Below are positions 51,301-57,689 of a stretch of 64,000 bases of DNA, one piece after another (position 1 is the first letter of the stretch; every line of letters begins with the position of its first letter). The translations under genes and the position numbers were made by a program. The stretch spans positions 14,818,001-14,882,000 of the forward strand of contig OZ176051.1 of the NCBI GenBank assembly GCA_964247055.1. Direction: 5' to 3'. This stretch comes from Paragordius varius (Eukaryota; Nematomorpha). A model generated the notes under the pieces. That model saw only the letters and a list, made by a program, of their open reading frames with translations, was not told the origin of the DNA and searched no databases.

Positions 51301-53840
51301 TTTGAACATTTATCATGGGAAAAATGCTTATCTTACAATGAAAAACAAGACAATGAGCCAAAACTTTTTGTATTAACACGCAACGGTATAGTATTTGTTT
51401 TATTTAAATGGCAAAAAAACATTATATATTTTTTAGTGAACGATTAATGTTTTTACAAGTGTTGCTTTAAACTTACCGGGATAGTTTTTATTTTTCATTT
51501 ACAGTAAAAATTGAAATAACTTTTGTCATTTTAACCTAGGGGTCATTTACAGAAATAAAATGATATTAATTCAGACAAAACGTCAAAACTAAGAAACATT
51601 ATTTTTTAAAAATAACCACCATACTTCCAAACCTTTATTGTTTCCATATAAAATATATACAGTGAATATTGAAATTATACGGAAGGATAAAATGTAAAAA
51701 TATAAAGACAAATATTTTTTTCTAAAACAGCGATATTTTTTGTATCGCTTATTTTTTATTATAACTGAAGATTTTACTACAAAATATAATATAGAAATGT
51801 AAATTGATAGCACAATCAATTATATAGTTTACGATTGTAATTAAATACTTTACACAGGAAAAATTATGGTTTTAAAAAGAATGGGGGTGTTTTTTTTTAA
51901 AAAAATATTGTTTTTATTTTTTACGTTTTGTCCTTCCGTATAACTTCAGTTTTTATTGTATATCACATTATTATACCTAAAGGACAAAACGTAAAAATAT
52001 AAATACAAATATTTTTTTCTAAAAGACAACCATATTTTTCGAACCTTAATTTATCTTATTTTAAAACCATTAAAAATGGTAAAATATGTCATTGATTGTG
52101 TTACCAATATACATATTTATTTTATAATTATATCCAAAAAAATTAAGGTTTAAAAATTATGGTTGTATTTTAGAAAAAAAATTTGTCTTTATATTTTAAC
52201 ATTTTGTCCGTATAATTTCAATTTTTACTGTAAATATATTTCAATGTTTTAATTAATTTGTTTTATTCTTCAATTGTTTAAAGGCTATGAAAAGAATTTC
52301 GACAGCCCTGATCTTTTTAAAATGCACAACCTTTTTAAATCGTATGAATGGGAGCCTGGAATACCCATGAACTCTTCCCGATTGGGTATAATTATATTTT
52401 AATTTTCCAAAAAACTTGAGGTTTTATAAAGCCTATCCCTGTGTCTATTTAATTTAAATTTTAAACTATAATTATACAAATTATATCTGATCACCTCCAA
52501 TCTCTATGCAGAAAAATTATTATTATATAGAAAAAACGTAAAAAATATTTGTTTTCTAATAGATTTGAATATTTTGAATAAAAATATTCGCTTTACATTC
52601 CAAAATAGGGAAAAGAGTTGTAAATTGTAAATACACCTAATTGTTTATAGAAAAAACGTTTAAAAAAGCCTGATTGTTGTCTTTAAAAAAAATATTTGTC
52701 TTTTAGTTTTTACATTTTGTCTTTATGACTCAATTTATATTATATACCATTTAACTTCAAACTCACCCATGAATTTGCATTTACCCTTGAACAATTAAAA
52801 TTCACCCTAGAACAAACCAAATCACCCTAAAATAAATTATTTGTTTTTTAAAATTAAAAATTAATTGTATTTTTATAAATTAAAAAAATGAAATTTTGTT
52901 TAAAATTAAAATTATACTGAAAATAATAAACTAAGCCATAAACATATATTTGATATCAATTATGAGTTATATTATCTCGAAAATACATAATATATTTTTA
53001 GGGTGGTTCAAGGGTGAATTTTAACTTTAAATGGTTTATTATCATTTTTTTTTAACTTTTTGAACATTACATTTATTCAAGCCTAAGTGTAGGACCTCAG
53101 CTAATCAGTGAGTCGAAAGTAACTTTTTGTTAAATATATGAATAGTTTTTGCCCTTTCAATTCCCAGCAAATCCAGTGTGTCTGATTTTATCACATCATA
53201 TTTTGTTAATAATTGATTATTTCAATGTTCCATGTTTCATGTTTTTTTAAAAGTAAATGGTGGTATTTTACGGGGTGCATCATTGTAATTATAATAAAAT
53301 TTACAGTAAAAATAAAACTATACGGACAAATTATAAAAATATAAGACAAATTTTTTTATAAAAGACAACCACACTTTATTAACTCTTATTTATCCTATAA
53401 AAATTATTTACAATAGTAAAATATATAATTAATTGTGTTATACCAATTTATATCTTAATTTCAAACTTTGCAGTTTAAAACAATGAGAGTTATATTATAA
53501 AATAATCGAGATTTAAAAAGTATGGTTGGTTATCTTTTAGAAAAAAATATTTGTCACTATATTTTTTACGTTTTGTCCATAATATAATTTGAATTTTTAC
53601 TGTAATTTGTATTTTTTTCATGAAAAAAAAAAAGGTTCTGCATGCAGTGTCATGAGTCCATCTGAATTTTTTAGTGGAGAAACGGGTATATTAACACTTT
53701 TGGAAGTTGAAAATGCTGAAAATCACACCAGGGATGCCAAAAATATAGAAGAGAATGAAATTCAAGAATTGGTTAATGATAATAAGGGCGTTCAAGAAAA
53801 CAATGAAAATGAACCATCTATCACGAGTATTACTAATTAA
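25518..53840 (+). CDS. BTB-BACK-Kelch (KLHL family) protein, 13 exons
   Basis: Exons: 25518-25699, 25732-25853, 27454-27680, 35197-35355, 36905-37124, 38408-38582, 42106-42252, 43355-43491, 46977-47112, 49266-49326, 51244-51385, 52284-52385, 53635-53840; 2016 nt, 671 aa. All introns are GT-AG and every phase fits. BTB covers about residues 35-150 (FKAHKDILKTSSPYF, with a phi-X-E type LEE), BACK about 150-260 (ECRDLLDEAKDYY), then Kelch repeats from about 300 (AGGS, YAMGGYNNGY, YVIGGHNSE, YVLGGEND, YALGGSEED), followed by a degenerate fifth/sixth blade and an acidic tail. Family knowledge: KLHL proteins bring substrates to CUL3 ubiquitin ligases through BTB/BACK, with the Kelch propeller binding substrate. 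The length is normal for the family. No in-frame stops were seen. The paralogue cannot be named. The last exon is less certain because it has a poly-A-like acceptor and competing terminal exons. Confidence 0.9.
25732..25853 (+). CDS. KLHL exon 2 (BTB core)
   Basis: Encodes DILKTSSPYFNTMFSYDLEE and the following ITFPNIAAKAIQIIL; ends TTA G|GTATGT (phase 1). This is the BTB helix pair with the likely CUL3-contact LEE. Confidence 0.9.
25998..26228. mobile_element. Family A copy A10 (KLHL intron 2)
   Basis: ATCAGACAAAACGTAAAAAC left; TTTCAATTATTAATG right. Confidence 0.75.
26717..26772 (+). pseudogene. Decayed duplicate of KLHL exon 3 start (copy A)
   Basis: TTCCACAG acceptor followed by DSIYTFQSPLNEGDIE in the same frame and phase as DYIYTYQLPLNEGNVE of exon 3. 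Similarity fades after about 55 nt. Confidence 0.65.
26814..27094. mobile_element. Family A copy A11 (KLHL intron 2)
   Basis: CAGTAAAAACTGAAATT to TTTAAATTTTTACTG with TA on both sides; sits among the exon 3 duplicates. Confidence 0.85.
27144..27200 (+). pseudogene. Decayed duplicate of KLHL exon 3 start (copy B)
   Basis: CCATAG acceptor then ATTACATATACATCTAT, near identical to the start of exon 3, followed soon by an in-frame stop. Shares GTCGATATTGAG with the exon family. Confidence 0.6.
27336..27375 (+). pseudogene. Weak third copy of exon 3 start
   Basis: TTTAG then ACACCAGTTACCTATAAATGAA resembles the ACACCTATCAATTACCTCTAAATGAA core with gaps. Low certainty alone, but in line with copies A and B. 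Confidence 0.3.
27454..27680 (+). CDS. KLHL exon 3 (BTB end, BACK start)
   Basis: Acceptor ACCAATAG; completes G|AT TAC = DYIYTYQLPLNEGNVES, then the BTB C-terminus and start of BACK (GIMAFAQLYHCEDLY). Ends CAAAAAG|GTTTTT, phase 0. Degenerate copies of its 5' end lie upstream in intron 2. Confidence 0.9.
27700..27966. mobile_element. Family A copy A12 (degenerate)
   Basis: Begins about 20 nt after the exon 3 donor; AAAAGACAACCAACTAATTT left, GATTTCAATTTTTACAG right. Confidence 0.6.
28427..28704. mobile_element. Family A copy A13
   Basis: CAACAAAACGTAAAATTATA left; TACGTTTTGTCCGTATAATA right, ending TTTTTACTG. Confidence 0.8.
29134..29399. mobile_element. hAT miniature element, 266 bp
   Basis: Ends CAGACTTGGTCAACAC / GTGTTGGACAGCCCTG with a perfect 8-bp target duplication GTCTAGAC (29126-29133 and 29400-29407). 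Non-coding. Confidence 0.85.
29410..30880 (-). mobile_element. Unidentified decayed coding element
   Basis: GC-richer than the flanks. The - strand has many short open pieces (for example HHESFIKTGHPHADLYTRS, KMSFLKTIQLDSK, NMRKAPYLITIVKTEEN) broken by stops and shifts. Probably part of or next to LINE-2; no family assigned. Confidence 0.4.
32093..32905 (+). CDS. hAT-2 transposase central fragment (DUF659)
   Basis: 270 residues: IVDSYSNIRRDQIINIVGQG, FVSDNAANMKAAGKLISKKY and WHGCQCHIINILIKEF match the catalytic-core side of DUF659/hAT transposases (D in SDNA). Separated by stops from the N-terminal zinc finger and the C-terminus. Confidence 0.85.
   Translation: MIVDSYSNIRRDQIINIVGQGYQKSFFIKSIDSGFEKTAEYILDPIINHIWSSKVTAFVSDNAANMKAAGKLISKKYPNIVWHGCQCHIINILIKEFNKLNDIPETLNIVRTVIDTIKSNESYIKFQSIQKNSNAKALTLNSWVITRYYTITKTLKSFIDGKIAIQQMAIDPQWKDFLTPKDKKSYIIQILDIDNIFWPTVMETLNFFNIFIEAISKLESDVSFITCVYDIWYHSKSLFLKHINIFCHQKEEAIELFDKRKEQAITDLVI
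33148..33345 (+). CDS. hAT-2 transposase C-terminal dimerisation fragment
   Basis: SSAAERSFSMQKYIHNPYRN, RLDEERINKLMSIKYNLR is the hAT dimerisation signature. It lies about 240 bp after the central ORF in another frame. Confidence 0.85.
   Translation: MQKIIYIPDSSSAAERSFSMQKYIHNPYRNRLDEERINKLMSIKYNLRNDIEYISESEEHENIIL
34335..34760 (+). mobile_element. Family B relic B5
   Basis: GGCCTGTTTAAATCAAACAT, GACTTGATATTATCTA, ACATGAGTGC and GGGGCCTTTTTTAGTAG line up with family B internal blocks; ends lost. Confidence 0.55.
34925..35180. mobile_element. Family A copy A14 (KLHL intron 3 end)
   Basis: Degenerate left end; right end TTATTTTTACTG stops 16 nt before exon 4. Confidence 0.6.
35197..35355 (+). 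CDS. KLHL exon 4 (BACK)
   Basis: Acceptor ACTTTAG, only 16 nt after the end of a family A element. Encodes VIFEEEYLLVPLKQL and NLEAIVFQAAMKWIRHD, a typical BACK helix set; ends TTTGAT|GTAATA, phase 0. Confidence 0.9.
35524..35683. repeat. Long hairpin / foldback
   Basis: Arms 35524-35593 and 35619-35683 are near-perfect inverse copies (GTAATATAACGATAAAGG / CCTTTATCGTTATATTAC) around a 25-nt centre. Lies directly beside hammerhead-like motif 1. Confidence 0.9.
35736..35820 (-). ncRNA. Hammerhead-like ribozyme motif 1
   Basis: On the - strand: outer stem ACAGTGTTTAACC / GGTAAACACTGT, CTGA then GTCCACAAGGGC as stem II, GAAACGCGTT as core 3' part, then CACACTATG. Near relative of motif 3 but the conserved CTGATGA is not complete. 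Confidence 0.5.
35835..36084. mobile_element. Decayed hAT-type miniature element
   Basis: GTGTCCCAAAAATGG and GGGCCGC at left; GGCCTCACACAG and ACATGTTGGACACCCCTG at right. Similar to 47213-47480. Confidence 0.5.
36299..36333. repeat. (AT)n microsatellite
   Basis: Roughly 16 AT units leading into GTGTATGTGTGTGTGCG. Confidence 0.95.
36378..36425 (+). ncRNA. Hammerhead-like fragment, motif 2
   Basis: GGACGAAACGCG then CTTACACTATCATACGTGG and TAAAAACAATG, colinear with the 3' half of motif 3; 5' half not recognisable. Confidence 0.35.
36905..37124 (+). CDS. KLHL exon 5 (BACK end, linker)
   Basis: Acceptor TTTTACAG; encodes IRFPLVPASYVVK and the BACK hallmark ECRDLLDEAKDYY, then a charged linker; ends GTC G|GTACGT (phase 1). 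Confidence 0.92.
37175..37395. mobile_element. Family A relic in KLHL intron 5
   Basis: GGAGGGCAAAAGGTAAACAC left; TATTTGTCTTTAATTTTTAC right. Confidence 0.5.
37391..37570 (+). pseudogene. 59-codon open segment in KLHL intron 5
   Basis: Reads DTFDFLRLSTEFFDAEDIDN, then TRCDHLNFKYFSLLMHQHL, IDYK|VMKRP and stops at 37568. GTAATG after AAG is donor-like and TTTTCTAAG is acceptor-like, so it may be an exon or relic of another gene. The composition looks coding; product not recognised. Confidence 0.35.
37568..37826. mobile_element. Family A copy A15
   Basis: ATGGAATTTTACGGACAAAA left; TACGTTTTGTCGGTAAAA right. Confidence 0.7.
38107..38394. mobile_element. Family A copy A16, 13 nt before exon 6
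   Basis: CAGTAAAAATTGGAATTATA to TTTCAATTTTTACTG; TA on both sides. Confidence 0.88.
38408..38582 (+). CDS. KLHL exon 6 (Kelch 1 and start of 2)
   Basis: Starts 13 nt after a family A element; the junction codon gives YVAGGSMKNEILSSVE. Contains YAMGGYNNGYLSSVER. The donor AG|GTTTAT is weak but the phase (2) fits exon 7. Confidence 0.9.
38650..39240. other. KLHL intron 6 proximal part, nothing recognised
   Basis: AT-rich sequence without ORFs, repeats or elements I can identify. Confidence 0.4.
39256..39627 (+). pseudogene. Hydrophobic 123-codon ORF, unknown
   Basis: Starts MPSVTFLLILIGLIETYALI, with further hydrophobic stretches (RVLPFIGLWLTHYLY, SGVLIYFGFLGWHYAW), so three to four membrane segments if real. 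GC-richer than the intron around it, no TE hallmarks, no homologue recognised. A captured foreign or host gene fragment is possible, and chance is not excluded. Confidence 0.3.
39640..40250. other. KLHL intron 6 middle part, nothing recognised
   Basis: Somewhat GC-richer non-coding sequence; no repeat from this window matches. Confidence 0.35.
40251..40546. mobile_element. Family A copy A17
   Basis: CAGGAAAAATTGAAATT start, TACGTTTTGTCCGTATACTT near the end; both repeats clear. Confidence 0.85.
40850..41170. other. GC-richer segment of unknown origin
   Basis: Short open pieces on + (LLGTYALALFLNSFLALQTV; RRLAGMCQYGVLQSDRWALL) broken by stops. It directly precedes the mariner relic and may be part of it or of the 39.3-kb segment. 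Confidence 0.25.
41195..41600 (-). mobile_element. mariner transposase C-terminal relic
   Basis: - strand pieces HDNAPSHTTKPMKK, YPDLAPSDYYL and KCLDESFASKEN correspond to the HDNARPH ... PPYSPDLAPSDYHLF region of mariner transposases, in more than one frame with stops. Confidence 0.75.
41817..42087. mobile_element. Family C miniature element C2
   Basis: Inverted ends ATTTACAATTCAAATTCACC / GGTGAATTTGAATTGTAAAT, with repeated TTCAAGGGTGAATTT units; ends about 20 nt before exon 7. Confidence 0.85.
42106..42252 (+). CDS. KLHL exon 7 (Kelch blade)
   Basis: R|YYPETDTWYCDVAPM then IYVIGGHNSE and SVER; ends CG|GTAAGG. The end of a family C element lies about 20 nt upstream of the acceptor. Confidence 0.92.
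42540..42625. mobile_element. Family A left-end fragment
   Basis: ATATTGAAATTATAAAGACA and AAAAGACAACCACTATTT; no right end. Confidence 0.6.
42950..43190. mobile_element. Possible decayed hAT miniature element
   Basis: Right end GGTTCGCATAGGGACACCCCTG resembles the CAGGGGTGTCC ends at 36084 and 47213; left end only loosely seen. Confidence 0.35.
43355..43491 (+). CDS. KLHL exon 8 (Kelch blade)
   Basis: Acceptor ATATTAG; YSEKDNAWETCISLL, then LYVLGGENDECEILKS; ends TCA G|GTAAAA (phase 1). Confidence 0.9.
43853..44078. mobile_element. Family A copy A19
   Basis: CAGTAAAAACTGAAATT to TTTCAATTTTTACTG, shortened centre. Confidence 0.85.
44560..44910 (+). mobile_element. Hammerhead-bearing insertion inside the 3' LTR
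   Basis: Sequence present in the left LTR but absent at the equivalent place of the right LTR. Contains motif 3. Penelope-like elements and retrozymes are the known metazoan carriers of such ribozymes; no RT is present here. Confidence 0.5.
44714..44806 (+). ncRNA. Hammerhead ribozyme motif 3 (complete core)
   Basis: CTGATGA at 44746-44752, stem II GTCC/GGAC (44753-44756, 44764-44767) with loop ACAACAA, GAAA at 44768-44771, very short stem III, stem I GTGTG (44740-44744) / CACAC (44779-44783), and an outer stem GTGTTTGCCCGTG / CACGTGGTAAACAC. All invariant core bases are present. Confidence 0.7.
46977..47112 (+). CDS. KLHL exon 9 (Kelch blade)
   Basis: Acceptor TTTAATAG; VEIITDNKWAYNSNM, then YLYALGGSEEDFSSIER; ends AG|GTATTT. 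The end of a family C element lies about 22 nt upstream. Confidence 0.9.
47213..47480. mobile_element. hAT-type miniature element, right end replaced by foldback G
   Basis: CAGGGGTGTTTTACACAAATGG and GGGCCGCATTCG on the left, CGTGGGGCGCACATAAATT on the right. Related to 35835-36084. Confidence 0.5.
47487..49047. mobile_element. Foldback G (about 1.56 kb, 0.5-kb inverted arms)
   Basis: Arms 47487-48000 and 48500-49047 are inverse copies (ATAAACGAATATGAGTTTTA / TAAAACTCATATTCGTTTAT; GGAAATCTTCCATTTT / AAAATGGAAGATTTCC). Ends near TGCGCAC / GCGCACA. No coding. Confidence 0.85.
49266..49326 (+). CDS. KLHL exon 10 (Kelch blade start)
   Basis: A 61-nt exon: R|FDSFSLTWTMYNSRLPKYIG, donor GTATTT, phase 0. 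It is too short to find as an ORF but the frame fits both sides. Confidence 0.82.
49527..49817. mobile_element. Family A copy A20
   Basis: CAGTAAAAACTGAAAATATA to TTTTAATTTTTACTG, TA on both sides. Confidence 0.85.
50340..50460. mobile_element. Family A left-end fragment
   Basis: AACGTAAAGACAAATATTTT and AAAAGACAACCATACTTTTT. Confidence 0.6.
50579..51156. mobile_element. Family A copy A22 (outer), split by A23
   Basis: Left half 50579-50775, right half 51061-51156 (TATGGTTGCCTTTTG, TTTTGTCCGTATGATTTCAA). Confidence 0.85.
50776..51060. mobile_element. Family A copy A23 nested in A22
   Basis: CAATAAAAACTGAAATTATA to AAAATTTTTACTG; flanked by TA inside the conserved family A centre. Confidence 0.9.
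51244..51385 (+). CDS. KLHL exon 11
   Basis: Acceptor ATAATAG; INVVWMEKSFYVKGNV..., ends CGC AAC G|GTATAG (phase 1). The Kelch repeat is degenerate: FYVKGN replaces the usual double glycine. Confidence 0.8.
51502..51655. mobile_element. Family A fragment
   Basis: CAGTAAAAATTGAAATAAC, then CAGACAAAACGTCAAAACTA after an insertion; right end lost. Confidence 0.5.
51660..51958. mobile_element. Family A copy A25 (GGAAGG subtype)
   Basis: ATACGGAAGGATAAAATG left and the inverse TTTTGTCCTTCCGTATAAC right: the same extra bases in both arms. Confidence 0.85.
51975..52230. mobile_element. Family A copy A26
   Basis: AGGACAAAACGTAAAAATAT to TTTCAATTTTTACTG; left tip missing. Confidence 0.8.
52284..52385 (+). 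CDS. KLHL exon 12
   Basis: Acceptor GTTTAAAG; GYEKNFDSPDLFKMHNL, then YEWEPGIPMNSSRLG; ends TTG G|GTATAA (phase 1). This is the last Kelch-like beta-strand unit (W near EPGIPM). Confidence 0.82.
52515..52735. mobile_element. Family A relic
   Basis: GAAAAAACGTAAAAAATATT left; TTTACATTTTGTCTTTATGA right. Confidence 0.5.
52738..53042. mobile_element. Family C miniature element C4
   Basis: ACCATTTAACTTCAAACTCA left, AAGGGTGAATTTTAACTTTA AATGGT right; four CACCCT-type repeats inside the left arm. Confidence 0.8.
53304..53602. mobile_element. Family A copy A28, 32 nt before exon 13
   Basis: CAGTAAAAATAAAACTATAC to TTTGAATTTTTACTG, TA on both sides. Confidence 0.85.
53635..53840 (+). CDS. KLHL terminal exon 13 (acidic tail)
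   Basis: Joins exon 12 as G|GT; SACSVMSPSEFFSGETG, then an Asn/Glu-rich tail ending at TAA 53838-53840. The acceptor follows a run of A, which is unusual, with a T-rich tract before it. ATTAAA overlaps the stop; AATAAA occurs at 53942. Confidence 0.65.
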
Positions 53841-53841
53841 A
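53836..53841 (+). promoter_or_regulatory. Possible poly(A) signal overlapping the KLHL stop
   Basis: ATTAAA spans the TAA stop of exon 13; a second candidate AATAAA is at 53942-53947. Confidence 0.35.
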
Positions 53842-54232
53842 AAATACATATTAAAAATATTATATTATTTATCACTCTGCTTGATGGTGTAGACTATTTT
53901 AACGATTGTAAATACAGACGTAGGATATGCAGATATTTTTAAATAAAAAGTTACTTAACTGTTTAAATACAGAGTTCTTAAACATTGAGATCTGTAAAAT
54001 CCAAAAATGAGAAAATTATATCGCATCATTTCATGTATTAAATATAATTAAGGATATTTTCTTAAATTGACAGTTTTCAATATTTTTTTAGTTTCTTTTT
54101 ATTTTATAACTTAAATAGAGAATCCAAATAGCCCTTTAAAGATCAAGTTTTTTTGTAAAATTACTAATGTATGCTATAATCTTAAAATTTTTGAAGCAAT
54201 GACATTAATTTGGCGCACAATTATAGATCTCA

Positions 54233-54478
54233 CAGTAAAAATTGAAACTATACGGACAAAACGGAAAAATATAAAGACAAATATTTTTGTCTAAAAGACA
54301 ACTATATTTTAAACATAAATTTTTCGAATCGATTGTGGTAATATATATCACAATTTCATAATTCGCCGTTCAAAACAAAGAGTTGTATTTAAAATAATTA
54401 ATATTTAAAAAGTATGGTTGTCTTTTAAAAAAAAATATTTTTATTTTTACGTTTTGACTTATAATTTCAGTTTTAATG
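54233..54478. mobile_element. Family A copy A29
   Basis: CAGTAAAAATTGAAACTATA to TTTCAGTTTTAATG. Confidence 0.85.
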
Positions 54479-54559
54479 TAAATATATATTCAAAATAAAA
54501 ATCATTTTTTATAATGTGTGTTTTAATTTCAATCAAATTATTATTTTTTCAATATATAG

Positions 54560-54651
54560 GTACAGAAGTGAATGGAACCAACAACGATATTGGAGCCTTG
54601 CCTAGCTGCTCAAATTGCATTTCCTTAAAATCATTTTTAAATACTGATTAA
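54560..54651 (+). CDS. Candidate alternative terminal exon of KLHL
   Basis: Acceptor AATATATAG followed by GT ACA GAA GTG... open to TAA (30 residues, NGTNNDIGALPSCSNC). Its phase-1 entry matches the exon 12 donor, and also an internal GGTATA donor-like site at 53684 in exon 13. ATTAAA overlaps the stop. Expression is unproven. Confidence 0.4.
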
Positions 54652-54659
54652 AATTTTAT

Positions 54660-54937
54660 TTTACGGAAAATTAAAATTATACGGACAAATTGTAAAAATA
54701 TAAAGACAAATATCTTTTTCTAAGAGACAACCATACTTTTAAATCTTGATTTTTTTAAAAATAACGTATTAAACGGCAAAATATAAAATAGAAATGTAAA
54801 TTGACACAATCAATTATGTAGTTTACGATTGTAATTTAATATTTATATATCAAAAATTAAGGTTGTAAAAAATATGATTGTCTTTTGAAAAATAAAATTG
54901 TCTTTATTATGTTCGTATAATTTCAGTTTTTACTGAA
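54660..54937. mobile_element. Family A copy A30
   Basis: AAAATTAAAATTATACGGAC to TTTCAGTTTTTACTG; starts 9 bp after the stop of the alternative terminal exon. Confidence 0.8.
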
Positions 54938-54941
54938 TGTG

Positions 54942-55116
54942 CAGTGATAATTTAAATTATACAGACAAAATGTAAGAGCTTAAAACCAAATATTTTTTAG
55001 AAAACGCATTGTTCTGAATTGAGATACACACAATAAATAGTTTATTTAAAAAAATAAGGTTTAAAAGGCTCTTCTAAATAAAAATATTTTTCTTCTGTAT
55101 CCCAATTTTTATTGTA
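54942..55116. mobile_element. Family A copy A31 (short)
   Basis: CAGTGATAATTTAAATTATA to CAATTTTTATTG. Confidence 0.65.
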
Positions 55117-55276
55117 TTAATATGCAATATTCAGATTAGATTTCACATAAAAAATATATTTAGACATATTAGAATGTAGCTATATAATCCAATTTACATT
55201 TATCCTATTTATTATATTTAGTGCGGAATATATATTGTTAGTTTTTTATAAATATGTTAAATGGCATTTTGTAAAG

Positions 55277-55278
<2 letters not shown>

Positions 55279-55317
<39 letters not shown>
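55279..55317. repeat. (AT)n microsatellite
   Basis: About 18-19 AT units. Confidence 0.95.
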
Positions 55318-55318
<1 letters not shown>

Positions 55319-55475
55319 CAAAATTCGTGCACAAGAATTTTTCACTTTTCTCTTAGACATTAATTGTTCTTAATAAATGATATTTGGCAAAATTTAGTTG
55401 ATAACTATCATGTACAATTTTGATGATTTTAATAATTAAGTTTGTATGAGCAAACATTATATCCTTGTTTTATAG

Positions 55476-55740
55476 TAATAACTAAATTATACGGACAAAA
55501 CGTTAAAATATAAAGACAAATATTTTTTTCTTAACAACGAAACTTTTTAAATGTTGATTAAATCAAATATATTTCAAAGTATAAAAGGTGTATATTGGTA
55601 ACCTATCAATTATTTTTAGGCTTGTTATTAAATGGTTTTACTAGGAAATTTAGGTTTAAAAAAGTCTGGGGTTATCTTTTAGAAAAAAACTTTGCCTTTA
55701 TGTTTTTACGTTTTGTCCGTATAATTTCAATTATTACTGT
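55476..55740. mobile_element. Family A copy A32
   Basis: ATTATACGGACAAAACGTTA left, TTTCAATTATTACTG right. Confidence 0.8.
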
Positions 55741-55924
55741 TAAACTGTAAAAATTATTATTTATATTAACAATTTAGGCTTGTTACTGCCAAAATTACTC
55801 AATATGTACTCAAAAAATTAAAAAAATATTAGGTAAATTTCATTAAACTTTATATTTGATATTTCTCGCGAGCCACAGTAATAGCTCGGAGGGCCGTTGG
55901 AGCCCCTTGTTTTATAAAAATATA

Positions 55925-56395
55925 CTGTAAAAATTGAAATTATACGGACACGTGGAAATATAAAGACAAATATTTTTTCTAAAAGACAATTATACTTTTT
56001 TAAACCTTAAATATATCCTATAAAATAATTAAATTACAACGTATAAATATATAAATTGCTTGTGTTCTCAATTTACATTTTTATTTCCTACTTTATATTT
56101 TAAAACAATGAGTTACCATTATAAAAATGACAGTAAATTGAAATTATACGGACAAAATATAAAAACAAATCAACCATATTTTTTTAAACCCTATGTTATA
56201 TAAAAAACATTTATCAATCCTAAAATATATATTTGATTGTGTTATCAATTGACATTTTTATATTATACTTTGCCATTTAAACAATGAGTTATATTAGAAT
56301 AAATCTAGAATCAAAAAATATGGTTGTTTTTTAGAAAAAAATATTCGTCTTTATATTTTTACGTTTTGTCCATATATTTTCAGTCATTACTGTGA
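55925..56395. mobile_element. Two adjoining family A copies (A33, A34)
   Basis: CTGTAAAAATTGAAATTATA starts the first, truncated near 56128; CAGTAAATTGAAATTATACG starts the second, which ends TTTCAGTCATTACTG. Possibly one inserted in or beside the other. Confidence 0.75.
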
Positions 56396-56508
56396 AACGT
56401 TTCCCTTTTTTCAAAAAAATAAATTTGATTTAATTGTGAGAAGTATAAAAATAATTTAAAATAAGTTTTGAAATAGATCTATTGACCAAGGGATTCTAGG
56501 ATATATAC

Positions 56509-56790
56509 TGTTAAAATCTAAATTAAAAGACAAAAACTTGAAAATATAAAGACAAATATTTTTTATAAAAGACAACCATAGTTTATAAAAAACATGAAAA
56601 CGGTATTTGTAAACGATACAGTATAAATTAAAGTACGGACAAAACGTAAAAATCTAAAGACATATTTTTTTCTAAAAGAGACCCATACTTAAATCTTGAT
56701 TTAATCAAATCTCTCACTGTTTTTTATTTCCAAATTATAAAATAGAGAAGTATAATGGTAACAATCAATTATATATTTTAGGCTTGTTAT
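56509..56790. mobile_element. Family A fragments (A35, A36)
   Basis: 56509-56600 carries AAAGACAAATATTTTTTATA and AAAAGACAACCATAG; 56621-56790 starts CAGTATAAATTAAAGTACGG. Right ends missing; a family H-like end follows at about 56786. Confidence 0.6.
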
Positions 56791-57252
56791 TACAGTATGC
56801 ATTTTAATGTATGTTAAGCAATTTTATTGCCAGTCCAATAACATAAATGGTTTATCCAATGCGTAAAATACTGACCCACGAAATTATTTCGTAGTACACA
56901 TATGAAAGAGGATTGACGTGAGAATTAACATAGGCTTTAATTTGATGGATATTTTGTAATGTTGATTTTGAGAATATTATAGCAATTTATGTTAACATTT
57001 GTAATATTGTTGTTACATATTTAGATGCGGAATTTTATGGGTTTTTATCTTTGATAAATTAATAAATAGTAAAATATGTATTTTAAGATTTTTTATTTTA
57101 ATTATTCCTAAATTTAATAATAATATTTTTCAATATGCTAAATACCTGTATTAATCAAAGGTATTATAATTTTATATAGTTGTTATTACTAATTAAAAAA
57201 CACAGTTAAATATATATTTGTGAAAATTTAAGTAGATTTTAGATTTGTCTTT

Positions 57253-57686
57253 TATATTTTGCATTGTTAATTATTAATAATTTTTGGTAAAAATTCGGTT
57301 TTTAAATTTAGTCAAATTTAATTTTTTGTTTTTTTATGTAACATTGTTTATTGTAATCAATTACTACATATTTTGGACATTTTAATTAATACAGGTAAAA
57401 ATAGCGGTTTTTAACAAATTTAGTAAAAATTTAGTTTTTTTTGTTTGTTTAGGTTTTGCATTGTTAATTGTAATTAATTACTACATACTTTAGACATTAT
57501 TATAAATACAGGTAAAAATTGCGGTTTTTAACAAATTTAGTTTTAAGAAAATTTTGTATTAAAAAAATTTATGTATTATCCAAAAAATTTTTTGGTTTTA
57601 GGTTTTCATTGTAAATTATACATAGTTATGAAATATTTTTTACATACTATAATAAAGACAGGTAAAAATCAAAATTTCGGTTATAT
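57253..57686. repeat. Tandem repeat, four diverged units of about 85-150 bp
   Basis: Each unit has CATTGTTAATTGTAATTAAT-like start and ACAGGTAAAAATTGCGGTTT-like middle; units begin near 57253, 57340, 57453 and 57602. Confidence 0.7.
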
Positions 57687-57689
57687 GTA

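Noticed and set aside
51386-51435. A short 50-nt intron after exon 11 (GTATAG...TTTTTTAG)
   Set aside because: Continuing after this acceptor in the required phase hits a stop within three codons; the exon at 52284 continues the protein.
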